Source: Manihot esculenta
Lineage: Eukaryota > Streptophyta > Magnoliopsida > Malpighiales > Euphorbiaceae
Reading direction: 5' to 3'
Length of the DNA stretch: 64,000 bases
NCBI RefSeq assembly: GCF_001659605.2
Contig: NC_035172.2
Span: 32,539,342-32,603,341 of the forward strand
The first letter of the stretch is position 1. Each line of letters begins with the position of its first letter. Shown in pieces: positions 23,801-35,224 of the stretch. The position numbers were made by a program, and so were the translations under genes. The notes beneath the pieces were generated by a model. The model worked only from the letters and a program-made list of their open reading frames with translations, was not told the DNA's origin and did no database searches.

Positions 23801-24760
23801 TATGCTCACTTCATCCCTGTCAGGAGTGGCTATTCTGTGGACAAGTTGGCGCAGGTGTATGTTGATGAGATCATCAGGCTGTATGGGGTTCCCGTTTCAA
23901 TAGTGTCCGATAGAGGGCCCCAGTTCACCTCCAGATTTTGGCGGAGTCTGCAGAACGCCATGGGTACCAGGTTGGATTTTAGCACTGCTTTCCATCCACA
24001 GACGAACGGACAATCAGAAAGGACCATCCAGACCATAGAAGATATGCTTAGAATGTGTGTGCTAGACTTTGGCGGTTCTTGGAGGCAGCATCTACCCTTG
24101 GTGGAGTTTGCCTACAATAACAGCCATCATGCTAGCATCGGGATGGCTCCATATGAAGCTTTGTATGGGAGGAAGTGCAGATCACCTGTTTGCTGGGAAG
24201 AAGTTGGAGAAAAGGCCTTGGCAGGGCCTGAGCTAGTAGAGATTACCAGCAGGGTAGTACCCATAATCAGAGAAAGAATCAAGACTGCTGCAAGCAGACA
24301 CAAGAGTTATGCAGACATCCGCAGAAGACAGGTAGAGTTTCAGGAGGGGGATCTGGTATTGCTCAAGGTGTCTCCAATGAAAGGAGTGGTTCGCTTCGGA
24401 AAGAAAGGTAAACTGGCTCCACGATACATCGGACCCTTTGAAGTCTTGCAAAAAATTGGGAATGTGTAGTACAAGCTGGATTTACCTGTTTCAATGGAAA
24501 GAATCCATCTGGTTTTCCATGTTTCCATGTTGAGAAAGTTCGTGTCAGATCCGGGCAAGGTTCTTAGTGAGCCTGATGTGGAGATCCAAGAGGATCTCAC
24601 CTATGTTGAACAGCCAGTACGGATCATAGACACCCAGATCAGAAAGCTAAGAAACAAGGAAATCCCGATGGTGAAAGTCCTGTGGAACCACCACAATTTG
24701 GAAGAATGCACTTGGGAGACACGGGAGTCCATGATCCAACAATACCCTTATCTTTTCTAA
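20867..24760 (+). pseudogene. E2 Gag-Pol with in-frame loss of protease and N-terminal RT
   Basis: Starts [12 protein letters not shown] at 20867. Stops occur at 21035 (AGA in E3 reads TGA), 23708 (TGG to TGA) and 24467 (TCG to TAG). All remaining segments share one frame. The longest segment, 21056-23710 (884 codons), holds gag, two zinc knuckles ([26 protein letters not shown]), then jumps at AQSQQTA directly into [17 protein letters not shown] of [12 protein letters not shown], RNase H and the integrase zinc domain. Compared with E1 about 362 codons are missing, including the DPGASHSF protease motif and the first half of RT. The junction lies at a shared AGACAGC. 23723-24469 carries the integrase core and 24494-24760 the chromodomain-like end. 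It cannot make a functional RT or process its own polyprotein. Confidence 0.9.
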
Positions 24761-24853
24761 GGTTAGTTCCTTATATGTTTCATGTGTTTTATGTGTATGT
24801 TATGTTGTATGCCATGCTATGTGCTAGTTGAGGAACATTCGGGGACGAATGTT

Positions 24854-24869
24854 CTTAAGGGGGGGAGAA
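24854..24869 (+). other. E2 polypurine tract
   Basis: CTTAAGGGGGGGAGAA directly before the 3' LTR, identical in type to E1 and E3. Confidence 0.85.
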
Positions 24870-27095
24870 TGTAATACCCGGCTAGACTCCGGTATCGGAA
24901 TTCCTACCGTCCGGTGGAATCTCGGATGTCGAAAGCCTCTAGTAGGGTAGAAACATGTTTTCATAAAATGTTTTAATGTATTTCATGGTTTTAAGTAAGA
25001 AGGAAATGAGTTTTTGCATGAAAACAACCTTGGAGGAAAACTCAGGTTCGGCCGCCGAACCTCAAGTTCGGCCGCCGAACATGCATGCCTTCGGGAGCGC
25101 TTTTAGGCCACCGAAAGCATAAGTGAGGGAAGTCCAGGTTCGGCCGCCGAACATGGCATGCATGCGGAGGCACGTTCGGCCCCCGAACGTGGCCTGGCCA
25201 GCCACTATAAAAGGGTCCCTTAGCCGAAAACGGGTGAGTTTTCTCCCCATTGTCAGCCAAGGTGAGCTCTCCGCCGTCCCTCACCAATCTTTGAGTTCTT
25301 CCTTCAAATCTTTCACGATTTTCACAAGTTTTCATCTTGTTTTGAAGATTTTTAAGTTTTGAGCAAGTTTTGAACTTGGAGACCCAAGGAAGTGGAAAAT
25401 CTCCCATCTCCAAGATTAGGTCGTCTCTCTCTCGATCTTCAAGAGGTAAGAGCCGATCTTAAGCTCAATGCATGTTTTAAGTAAGTTTTATGAAGATCTA
25501 TGGGGTAGAAGGCATGTTTAGCTTATGGGTAGGTTTATGAGTTTATGATGTATTTTTGAACAATGTGGCTTGCAAATGCATGTTTGATGTGTTGTAGATG
25601 GGGTTTTAGATAGTTTGAAGCCCCTAGGAGCTTGTATGATTGTGTATGAGTGTTGTAGAATAGGTTTATGCATGTTTGGATGGAAAGGGAGGCGTTTATG
25701 CATAGAAGAGCTGAGTTTCTGCCACTAAGGGAGAAACCAGGTTCGGCAGCCGAAGGAACTTTCGGCCGCCGAACATGCTTGTGGAAGCAGCCTTCGGCTG
25801 CCGAAGCTTGCCCCCAAAAAGAGACATTCGTCTCTGTCTGGGAGTTTCGGCCGTCGAAGGTGCCGCCGAACATGCATGAGTTTCGCCTCTGTCTGGACTT
25901 TCGGCCGCCGAACCTGTCGCCGAAAGTGCCCTGTCCAGCCTTCCTTTGCATGTTTTTGCATGGATGTTAGAGGTGTTTTAGAGGGTTTTTGGGGGATGTT
26001 TTCAGAGTCATGTTATAGTATGTTGGTCCCTTATTTGAGTCCACCTGTGTAGGTTCGGACCCGAGGAACCGAGGACCTTAGCAGTGAGTCAGCTGCTTCA
26101 GTCAGTGTCAGAGCTAGCCATAGGTGAGTAGAATAACTCCTTATGTTTCAAGTAAATAAATCAGTTTCAAGCATGTTCATGCATTACGGATGCCATGTGA
26201 TATTTTAGGTTGTTTGCATTAGAAATCACGAATATGTTGCATTGCATAATATGTTGTTGATGTGGATGAATGTTGAATGATCCATTAGCCCTCATATGTT
26301 ACGACATGATGATATGATATGGAGGTCCAGGTGTGGCCTGCACTACACCCCTGGCACTATGTAAGAGAAAGACCGGGTGTGGCCTGCACTACGCCCCCGG
26401 CACCATTGGTTATGTATGTTATGTTATGTATAAGAGAAAGACCAGGTGTGGCCTGCACTACGCCCCTGGCATGATTGGATTATGTAGAGGGCTAAATGGT
26501 GACAAGTTCATCCTTGATATGATTAGTTGTGATGTGATGCATTTCATGATAGCATGTGTTTTAAATATTTTATTATTCTGCTCACTGGGCTCTAGTAGCT
26601 CACCCCTCTCCCAAATTCCTCAGGTTTGCAGGTACAGGGTAGACCAGGAGGTCAGCAAGAGTATTGAAGTCAATTGTATGTAATAGGTAGAATGTGGACA
26701 TGAAAAAAATGTAAAGTTATGAATAGTTATGTAATGACATTGAGGATTAGAGGTTGTGCTTGACCTATGTGTAATGTATCCCTTTTAATACATGATCCTA
26801 GACCTTTTATGATGTTTATGTAAACCAACTCAATACATGTTGTATTTGCCCATTGGGGCGTTGATGAGATCCCACAGAGGGGGTCGATGTTTATGATTAT
26901 GTCTATGTTCAGTGCATGCACAGGTTGAGTTTGGTGTTTGAATGAAAGAAAAATTTTAATTTTTATGTATGTTGTTGATCATGTATGGGATTAAACAGGT
27001 TTACAGGTTGCATGTCAGGCTTGCTATGGGTCCCGGCGGCCTTAAGCCGACCTGGATCCTAGCGCCGGTAGCGGTCCGATTTTCGGGTCGTTACA
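24870..27095 (+). repeat. E2 3' LTR
   Basis: 2226 bp, TGTAATACCC...GGGTCGTTACA. It is close to the 5' LTR in sequence, but the two differ in the order and number of hairpin-motif blocks (compare 18490-18600 with 25040-25160, and 19285-19400 with 25835-25910). The right boundary is followed by CCTTGCACATAC of R6. Confidence 0.9.
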
Positions 27096-27452
27096 CCTTG
27101 CACATACTACTTAAGTTGCACATATATTGCACATGTTTTTTCAAATCTACCCACTTGATTTGATGGACTTGTATACTTTTTAATTAGGTCAAATGGACTT
27201 GAATCTTCACAAAAGCATTCCTTCATCTTTACTTTAGGCTTCCCTTTGTGTAGCTTTGGCTCATAGGCTTAATTATACTCTTTAAGCCCATAATTGCAAG
27301 TGTTGCACTAAATCTGTATAATTTGAATTGAAGCATGCCTCAAGTGTATTTTCATTAGATGAATATGGTTTTAAACTTATTTTAGGCTCATTTGAATGAT
27401 ATAATGTTGCTCCACACCATTGTTACAACTCTACCCTATTGGATCTGTATTA
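27096..27452 (-). repeat. R6 3' LTR, remaining part
   Basis: Aligns with 41581-41923, sharing CACTTGATTTGATGGACTTG, the stretch around TTAAGCCCATAATTGCAAG, and the terminal region. The outer part is missing beyond the E2 boundary. The terminal TG is changed to TA. Confidence 0.7.
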
Positions 27453-27470
27453 TTCCCTCCTTTAGAAAAG
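27453..27470 (-). other. R6 polypurine tract
   Basis: Minus strand CTTTTCTAAAGGAGGGAA, directly before the LTR start. The preceding GAGGACGAATCTT block resembles the GGGGACGAATGTT that precedes the tract in the Tekay elements. Confidence 0.6.
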
Positions 27471-27920
27471 ATTCGTCCTTGAAGATTCGTCCTCGAATCT
27501 TGCTCATGTTCATGTCAGGAATGGAAATTTTAGGAGCAAATGCACCTTCAGAAACCTCCTGTTGAATTGGTGAAAATAGCATGAAAGTCTCTTCATGGAT
27601 GTTCTAATCAATAACCTGCACATCAAGAATAAGAAAACTAGGCATACCAATGTTAGTCATAGAAAGATTATGTGGATGTGACCCATTCTCCTCTACAACT
27701 TCCAAAACAACCTCATTCACCTCCTCCACCTCATTAACCATATGTCCTCCCCATGTCAACCATCAATAACAACCTCTTCTTTAAGCTCAATGATGGAATT
27801 TTCATTTACAACTTTGCTAACTTCATGCATTAAAACTTCCTTTTCAATTTCAATCTCTATGGAAGTTGAAATCAGAACTTTAGCCTCTTCTTTCTCATTT
27901 TCTTTCTCCATCCTCCTCTT

Positions 27921-28196
27921 TCATATCTGTTTTCTTTTCTTAGCAATAAACCTCTTCATCTCCAACTTTGCTTCATGTAAATTCTCTTCATAACCTTGAA
28001 GTTCCTCAAGTAACAACATAGCTTCTCTGAAGCTATATGTAACTTCCTTATCCATCTGTTTTTTGCAATGTTGAATACAACCTTTAAAGCTATTTATTGC
28101 AAAATCAAGTATAAAATAGGAAATATTCTCCTTAATCTCCACCTCAAGTTCCTCTCTATAATCTCCATGCTTATCTAAACTCATGGTTAAGAACAA
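27921..28196 (-). CDS. Short ORF in the R6 interior, coiled-coil-like, unknown
   Basis: 91 codons starting ATG at 28196, placed about 690 bp downstream of the primer site, where gag would begin. The product is charged and predicted helical (EELEVEIKENISYF, MLLLEELQGYEENLHEAKLE) with no zinc knuckle or recognised gag motif. It could be a gag remnant or an unrelated ORF. Copy 1 of R6 keeps only its last 13 codons or so. Confidence 0.3.
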   Translation of the reverse strand: MFLTMSLDKHGDYREELEVEIKENISYFILDFAINSFKGCIQHCKKQMDKEVTYSFREAMLLLEELQGYEENLHEAKLEMKRFIAKKRKQI

Positions 28197-28887
28197 GAAT
28201 AAAAATCACAAGAAAAAATGGAGTTAGTAGCAAAGCACTCCCTCACGTGTTTGCACTCTTTTACCATTATTTGTAATTCCTTCAATTGAACATCAGAACT
28301 TAGGCCAACCCAACAACTCAAAAGAACACTTAGAAATAAAAATTAAAATCTTAACAAAGAAAGGTAAACATAAAGACAAGACTATGTACTACTTGATTAT
28401 ATTAATTTAGAGTGTAATTACAATAAAATAACACCCTAACAGTATAAAGAAAACAAAGACGATAAGACTAAAAGAAAATCAGCAAATAAAAATTCAGAAA
28501 TTAAATATGGCATCAAATTGATTAAAATAAGAGAAACTCAATCCAAACAGCCCCTAAACAATAGGGATCCAAAAATTAGGGCAAAGAAAGAACTTCTTTA
28601 GGCACAAGAAACCTCAAGTCTTGATTCAACTAGGACAAGAAAACAAATCCAACAAGGAGAAGGATTCTCTTTCTTCTTTTTTTAATTTTTTGTTTTTTTT
28701 ACTGAATTAACCAAGAACGAAACTTAACTAATTTAACAACATAAATTAAATCAACAAGCATTCAAACAAGTTTAAACCCTAAACAAATTAAACTATCATA
28801 ATACCGAAACTCCAGAAATAAAAAATGCAAGAAAAATCAAAATTAAAACTTTAAACTAAGATAAATAAGAATTTATCTTAAACTTTA

Positions 28888-28899
28888 GCTCTGATACCA
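28888..28899 (-). other. R6 primer binding site (initiator Met tRNA type)
   Basis: Minus strand TGGTATCAGAGC two bases inside the right-hand LTR, which starts at 28902. Confidence 0.75.
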
Positions 28900-29029
28900 A
28901 CTGAAGAGGAACCCCATGGATCAAGTCTAAAAACTCTATGACAAGTTGAAATAGCTTCAAAATTAATAATAAACTCCCCTCTATGGCACCCAACGCAAAG
29001 GACAATAAGAACACCAATAATTGAGGATT

Positions 29030-29034
29030 AGAGA
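29030..29034. repeat. Target-site duplication of E3, left copy (AGAGA)
   Basis: Exact match to 41148-41152. Confidence 0.9.
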
Positions 29035-31294
29035 TGTAACGCCCCGGAAATCCGGACCGCTACCGGCGCTAGGATCCAGATCGGCGTAAGGCCGCCGGGA
29101 CCCGTAGCAAGCCTAACATACATCCTGTTTACCTGTTTAATCCCATACATGATCAACAAACATACATAAGAATTAAAAACTTTTCTTTTTCTTCATATAC
29201 CAAACTCAACCTGTGCATGCACTGTATTCATCATATACATAAACATTAATCCCTCTAAGGGATTTCATCAAAGCCTCAAGGGCTATACATCATATGGTGA
29301 GTTGGTTTACATCATCATCATAACATAAGATCATGTACATACCAAGGGATTAACAAATACTATGGTCAAGCACAACTCTATCCTCGATAACATAATTACA
29401 TAAACATAACTGTTTCAAACTTTACATTACATTCTTATCATTTGTCATGTCCACATACTCTAGCTATTACATACATATGACTTTTCTCTTCTTTTCTTCT
29501 CTATCACTCCCGTACCTGCAAACCTGGGGGTTAGGGGAGAGGGGTGAGCTAAAAGCCCAGTGAGCAGAAACTAAAAACATTATATTAAAATTCATGCTTT
29601 CATGGAATGCATCATATCACAGACAATTCACATCAAGGGTGAACCTGTCACCAATTAGTCCCAACATAGTCTCGTGCCAGGCCGTAGCATGGGGTCCTGG
29701 TCTTCCTGTCATAACATACATAAGGTCTCGTGCCAGGCCGTAGCATGGGGTCCTGGTCTTCCTGTCATATCATATATTAAGCCTCGTGCCAGGCCGTAGC
29801 ATGGGGTCCTGGTCTTCCTGTCATATCATATATTAAGCCTCGTGCCAGGCCGTAGCATGGGGTCCTGGTCTTCCTGTCATAACATATATAAAGTCTCGTG
29901 CCAGGCCGTAGCATGGGGTCCTGGTCTTCCTGTTATATCATATATTAAGTCTCGTGGACTAATTGGATCATACAGCATTCACCCACAACCACAAAGGAAA
30001 ATGCAATGCAACATATTCGTGAACTAATGCAATCAGCCTATTACATATCATCATGATGCGTGAAGCATGCTCAAAACATTCAGTTATTTGATTTAAAACA
30101 TTAAGCTTGTTTCCACTCACCTCTGGTTAGCTCTGACCAGACACTGAGGCAGCTCACTCACTGCTGGGGTCCTCGGTTCCTCGGGTCCGAACCTACACAG
30201 GTGGACTCCAATGAGGGACCAAACATATATAAACATAACTCTAATATATCCCCCAAAAACCCCCTAAAACATCATGAAAACATCACAGAAAATATGCATG
30301 AAACGGCTGAACAGGGCACCTTCGGCGGCACCTTCGGCGGCCGAAAGTCCTGGACAGAGACGAAACTCAGCTAGGTTCGGCGGCACCTTCGGCGGCCGAA
30401 AGTGCCAGACAGAGACGAAAGTCTCTTTTCGGGGGCACCTTCGGCAGCCGAAAGCTGCCTCCACAAGAGGGGTTCGGCGGCCGAAACTCCCTTCGGCTGC
30501 CGAACCTGGTTTCTGCCAAACGGCAGAAACTTGGTTCAAATGAACCTCCTGCCTCCCAAAACCATAGATCATGCATATTTCTCAACCAAAACACACATAC
30601 AAGTTCCTAGGGGTCTCAAACATGCATATACCCCATCTACAACACTTCATTCACACACAATCAAGCTACATTGCTCAAACATCATCAAAACCCATAAACT
30701 CAACATATGTCCTAACATGCATTTCTACCCATAGATCTTACTTAAAACTTGTTTAAAACATAAAAAGGGTTCAAGATCGACCCTTACCTCTTGAAGAAAC
30801 GAGAGGAAAGCGATCCTAGCTTGGAGATGGAGAGATTAAGCTCTTTGAACCTCCAAGCACTCAAAACTTGCTCAAAGCTCACAAATCTTCAAAACAAAGT
30901 TATAAACTTGTTAAAACCATGAAAGATCTAGAGGAAACACTCAAGATCGAGGGAGGAATGGTGGAGACTCACCTTGGCCGACAATGGGAGAGAAAAAGCT
31001 CGCCCGTGCGGACCAAGGGGACCCTTTTATAGTGGCTGGCCAGGCCACGTTCGGGGGCCGAATGTGCCTCCGCATCCATGCAATGTTCGGCGGCCGAACA
31101 TAAGGTTCGGCGGCCGAACCTGGGTTTTTCCTTAAAGAAATTTCATGCAAAAACTTATTTAAAATCATACTTAAAACATTAAAATACATGAAAACATTTT
31201 ATAAAAACATGCTTTTACCCTTCTAGAGGTTTCCGACACCCAAATTCCACCGGACGGTAGGAATTCCGATACCGGAGTCTAGCCGGGTATTACA
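29035..31294 (-). repeat. E3 3' LTR
   Basis: 2260 bp, nearly identical to 38888-41147. TATA box on the minus strand at 31025-31031. Hairpin-motif clusters at about 30320-30510 and 31045-31125. Confidence 0.95.
29671..29950. repeat. 56-bp minisatellite in the E3 LTR (five copies)
   Basis: Five consecutive units start at CTCGTGCCAGG (29671, 29727, 29783, 29839, 29895), with a truncated sixth at 29951. Each unit has complementary arms CCAGG and CCTGG around CCGTAGCATGGGGT. The other LTR has the same five copies at about 39524-39803, and related but different units occur in E1, E2 and the solo LTRs. Confidence 0.9.
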
Positions 31295-31310
31295 TTCTCC
31301 CCCCCTTAAG
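31295..31310 (-). other. E3 polypurine tract
   Basis: Minus strand TTAAGGGGGGGAGAA directly before the 3' LTR. Confidence 0.85.
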
Positions 31311-31391
31311 AACATTCGTCCCCGAATGTTCCTCAACTAGTACATGCATATTATACACACATATAGCACATGGAACACATCTCAACTAACC

Positions 31392-32979
31392 TTAGAAGAG
31401 GTGGGGGTACTGCTGGAGCATGGACTCCCGGGTCTCCCAAGTGCATTCTTCCAAATTGTGGTGGTTCCAAAGGACTTTCACCATCGGGATTTCCTTGTTC
31501 CTCAACTTTCTGATCTGAGTGTCAAGAATCCGCACTGGCTGTTCAACATAAGTGAGATCCTCTTGGATCTCCACATCAGGCTCTCTAAGAACCTTGCCCG
31601 GATCTGACACGAACTTCCTCAACATGGAAACATGGAAAACCGGATGGATTCTCTCCATAGAAGCAGGCAAGTCCAGCTTGTACGATACATTCCCAATCCT
31701 TTGCAGGACTTCAAAGGGTCCAATGTACCGCGGAGCTAGCTTACCCTTCTTACCAAATCGAACCACCCCTTTCATCGGAGACACCTTGAGCAATACTAGA
31801 TCCCCCTCCTGAAACTCTACCTGTTTCCTGCGGATGTCTGCATAACTTTTCTGCCTGCTGGTGGCAGTCTTTATCCTTTCTCTGATAATGGGCACCACCC
31901 TGCTGGTGATCTCAACAAGCTCAGGCCCTGCTAAGGACCTCTCTCCAACCTCTTCCCAGCAAACGGGTGACCTGCACTTCCTCCCATACAAAGCTTCATA
32001 TGGAGCCATCCCTATGCTAGCATGATAGCTGTTATTGTAGGCAAACTCCACCAAAGGTAGATGTTGCTTCCAAGAACCGCCAAAATCTAGCACACACATT
32101 CTGAGCATATCTTCTATGGTCTGGATGGTCCTCTCTGACTGTCCGTCTGTCTGTGGATGGAAGGCAGTGCTAAAATCCAACCTAGTACCCATAGCACTCT
32201 GCAGACTCCGCCAAAACCTGGAGGTAAACTGGGGCCCTCTATCTGACACTATAGATACCGGGACCCCATGTAGTCTGACAATCTCCTCAACATACACCTG
32301 CGCTAACTTATCCACAGAGTAGTTGCTCCTAACTGGAATGAAGTGAGCAGATTTGGTGAGTCTGTCCACAATCACCCATATGGAGTCTAGTCTGTTGGAT
32401 GTTGCCGGTAACCCCACTACAAAGTCCATAGCTATGTTCTCCCATTTCCATTCTGGAATAGGTAGCGGGTTAAGCATTCCAGCCGGCTTCTGATGTTCCA
32501 GCTTCACCCTCTGACATATTTCGCAGGCTGACACGAATTGTGCCACTTCCCTCTTCATGGCTGGCCACCAATAAACCTTCTTTAGATCTTGATACATCTT
32601 GGTGGCTCCAGGGTGAATGCTGTATCTTGCATTATGAGCCTCTCTCATAATGTCTCCTTTAAGCCCGATGTCATCTGGTACACATAGTCTGTTCCCATAG
32701 CGGAGGATCCCCTTATCATCGAATCTGAACTCACTATCTTTGCCTGACTGAACAGTCCTGGCAATCTTCACTAACTCTGGGTCCTCGTGCTGTTTCTGAG
32801 CCACCTGCTCCAGAAACACGGGTGTTACTTTCATCTGTGCAATCAAAGCACCTGTACCAGACAACTCCATCTGTAGACCTTCCTCAATGAGCTTATAAAA
32901 TTCCTTCACCACCGGTCTCCTCTCTGCCGTGATGTGGGATAGACTGCCAAGTGATTTCCGGCTTAAGGCATCAGCTACT
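31392..32979 (-). CDS. E3 Pol, C-terminal part: end of RNase H, integrase, chromodomain
   Basis: Continues the frame of 35225-38623 across the nested solo LTR; an ATG-initiated stretch of 506 codons runs 31392-32912. It contains the integrase zinc domain ([24 protein letters not shown]), the core with [20 protein letters not shown] and [13 protein letters not shown], a [19 protein letters not shown] block, and a chromodomain-like end (LVEC-type region [16 protein letters not shown]) finishing QYPHLF. No stops are seen. Integration and targeting of the element would depend on this part. In its present state it is separated from RT by the inserted LTR. Confidence 0.93.
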
Positions 32980-32984
32980 ACATT
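32980..32984. repeat. Target-site duplication of the nested solo LTR, left copy (ACATT)
   Basis: Exact match to 35220-35224. Confidence 0.9.
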
Positions 32985-35219
32985 TGTAACGACCCGAAAA
33001 TCGGACCGCTACCGGCGCTAGGATCCGGGTCGACTTAAGGCCGCCGGGACCCGTAGCAAGCCTAACATAATACCTGTAAACCTGTATAATCCCATACATG
33101 ATCAACAATAAGTATAAGAATTTAAAACTTTCCTTTGCATACTCATCAACCAAACTCAACCTGTGTATAACATAAACATAACTCTGATCCCTCTGTGGGA
33201 TCTCATCTGTGCCCTCAAAGGGTAACATAACCTGTATTGAGCTGGTTTACATAAACATCATCAAAAATCTCTAAGATCATGTATAAAAAGGGATACAACA
33301 TTCTATGGTCAAGCACACTCTAACATCCATAAAACTCATTACATATCTATACTGTACTTTTACATCACAATTTGATCATGTCCATTGCTATCTATAACAT
33401 AAACATGACTTCTTTACTCTATCCGGACTCCCGCTCTATACTGTACCTGCAATCCTGGGGGTAAAGGGAGAGGGGTGAGCTAAAAGCCCAGTGAGCTGAA
33501 CTATTAAAACACATTAAGGCTATGCTCTATGAGAATGCATCATAACACAAACAATTCACATAAGGGTTGGGTGAACTTGTCACCAAATAGTCCAAGTTAA
33601 CTCTGTGCCAGGCCTGTAGAATGGGGCCTGGTCTTCCTGTCATAACATACATTACTTACCATTTTCCAGGGCCTCCTCTGGGCTCCTGGCCTTCGAGTCC
33701 CATAACTGTGTTTTACTCTGTGCCAGGCCTGTAGACTGGGGCCTGGTCTTTCTTACTCTGTGCCAGGCCGTAGCATGGGGTCCTGGTCTTCCTGTCTTGG
33801 ACTAAATGGGTCATCCAACATTCACCCACATCAACAACAACAGATGCAATGCGACATATTCGTGAAACTAATGCAATCATCCTATTGCATAATCATGATG
33901 CATGAAACATGATAAAGCATTTAGTTTAAAAGATTAAGTTATAGTTCCACTCACCTCTGGCTGACTCTGACAACACCGCAGCTGAACTCACTGCTGGGGT
34001 CCTCGGTTCCTCGGGTCCGAACCTACACAGTTGGACTCAAATGAGGGACCAAACATACTTGAACATAACTCTAAACTATTCCCCAAAAACCCCCTAAAAC
34101 ATCATAAAAATATCACATAGAGATATGCATGGAGTGGCTGAACAGGGCACTTTCGGCGGCACCTTCGGCGGCCGAAAGTCCTGGACAGAGACGAAACTCA
34201 GGCAGGTTCGGCGGCACCTTCGGCGGCCGAAAGTGCCAGACAGAGACGAAAGTCTCTTTTCGGGGGCACCTTCGGCAGCCGAACGCTGCCTCCACAAAAG
34301 GGGTTCGGCGGCCGAAACTCCCTTTGGCTGCCGAACCTGGTTTCTGCCAAACGGGCAGAAACTTGGTTCAAATGAACCTCCTGCCTCTCAAAACCATAAA
34401 TCATGCATATATCTCAACCAAACATGCATACAAGTTCCTAGGGGCCTCAAACATGCATATACCCCATCTACAACACTTCAATCACACACAATCAAGCTAC
34501 ATTGTTCAAAAAAGTCATCAAAAACCCATAGGTTCAACATATGCCCTAACATGCATTCTATCCCTTAAAACTTCATAAAACTTGTTTAAATCATACATTG
34601 AGCTTAAGATCGGCTCTTACCTCTTGAAGATCGAGGGTTGAGGAGATCTAAACTTGGAGATGGGAGAAGTTCCAACTTTTGGTCTCCAAGCTCCAAAACT
34701 CGTTCTAAGCTCAAAGATCTTCAAAACCAAAGTTATAAACTTGTAAAGATCATGGAAAAAGGAAGGAAAAACTCAAGATTGGGGAAGGATGGCGGAATGC
34801 TCACCTTGGCCGGAATGGGGAGAAAAAGCTCGCCCATTTTCGGCTAAGGGACCCTTTTATAGGTGGCTGGCCAGGCCACGTTCGGGGGCCGAATGTGCTT
34901 CCGCATCCATGCAATGTTCGGCGGCCGAACTTGACTTTCGGCGGCCGAACCTTGACTTCCCCTCACTCATGCTTTCGGGGGCCTAACGTGCCTCCAAAAC
35001 ACATGCATGTTCGGCGGCCGAACTTGACTTTCGGCGGCCGAACCTGGGTTTTCCTCCAAGGACTTTTCTTGTAAAAATTCATTTTATTTAATACTTAAAA
35101 CCATTAAAAACATAAAAACATTTCATAAAAACATGTTTCTACCCTTCTAGAGGTCTCCGACATCCGAGGTTCCACCGGACGGTAGGAATTCCGATACCGG
35201 AGTCTAGCCGGGTATTACA
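32985..35219 (-). mobile_element. Solo LTR of the Tekay family nested in E3 pol
   Basis: 2235 bp with TGTAACG...ATTACA ends, flanked by ACATT. It is closer in its terminal sequence to E1 than to its host E3. No internal region remains, as expected from recombination between the two LTRs of a former full insertion. It contains its own TATA box (34855-34861, minus) and hairpin clusters at about 34150-34340 and 34880-35050. It splits the E3 polyprotein between residues corresponding to the end of RNase H (KANVV / ADAL). Confidence 0.95.
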
Positions 35220-35224
35220 ACATT

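Larger units (their letters stand above)
18315..27095 (+). mobile_element. E2: Tekay/Del-like chromovirus with internal deletion and mismatched flanks
   Basis: Plus-strand element of 8.8 kb with both LTRs, primer site, polypurine tract and a gag-pol frame that lacks about 1.09 kb (protease and first half of RT). Three stops interrupt the frame. The five bases before it (TCATC) and after it (CCTTG) do not match. Each flank corresponds to a different position in R6, and the R6 segment between those positions is present on both sides. This suggests that the two ends came from different insertions. Confidence 0.92.

Noticed and set aside
29671..29950. Regularly spaced repeats resembling a CRISPR array
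   Set aside because: The units are contiguous 56-bp copies without unique spacers, inside a plant LTR.
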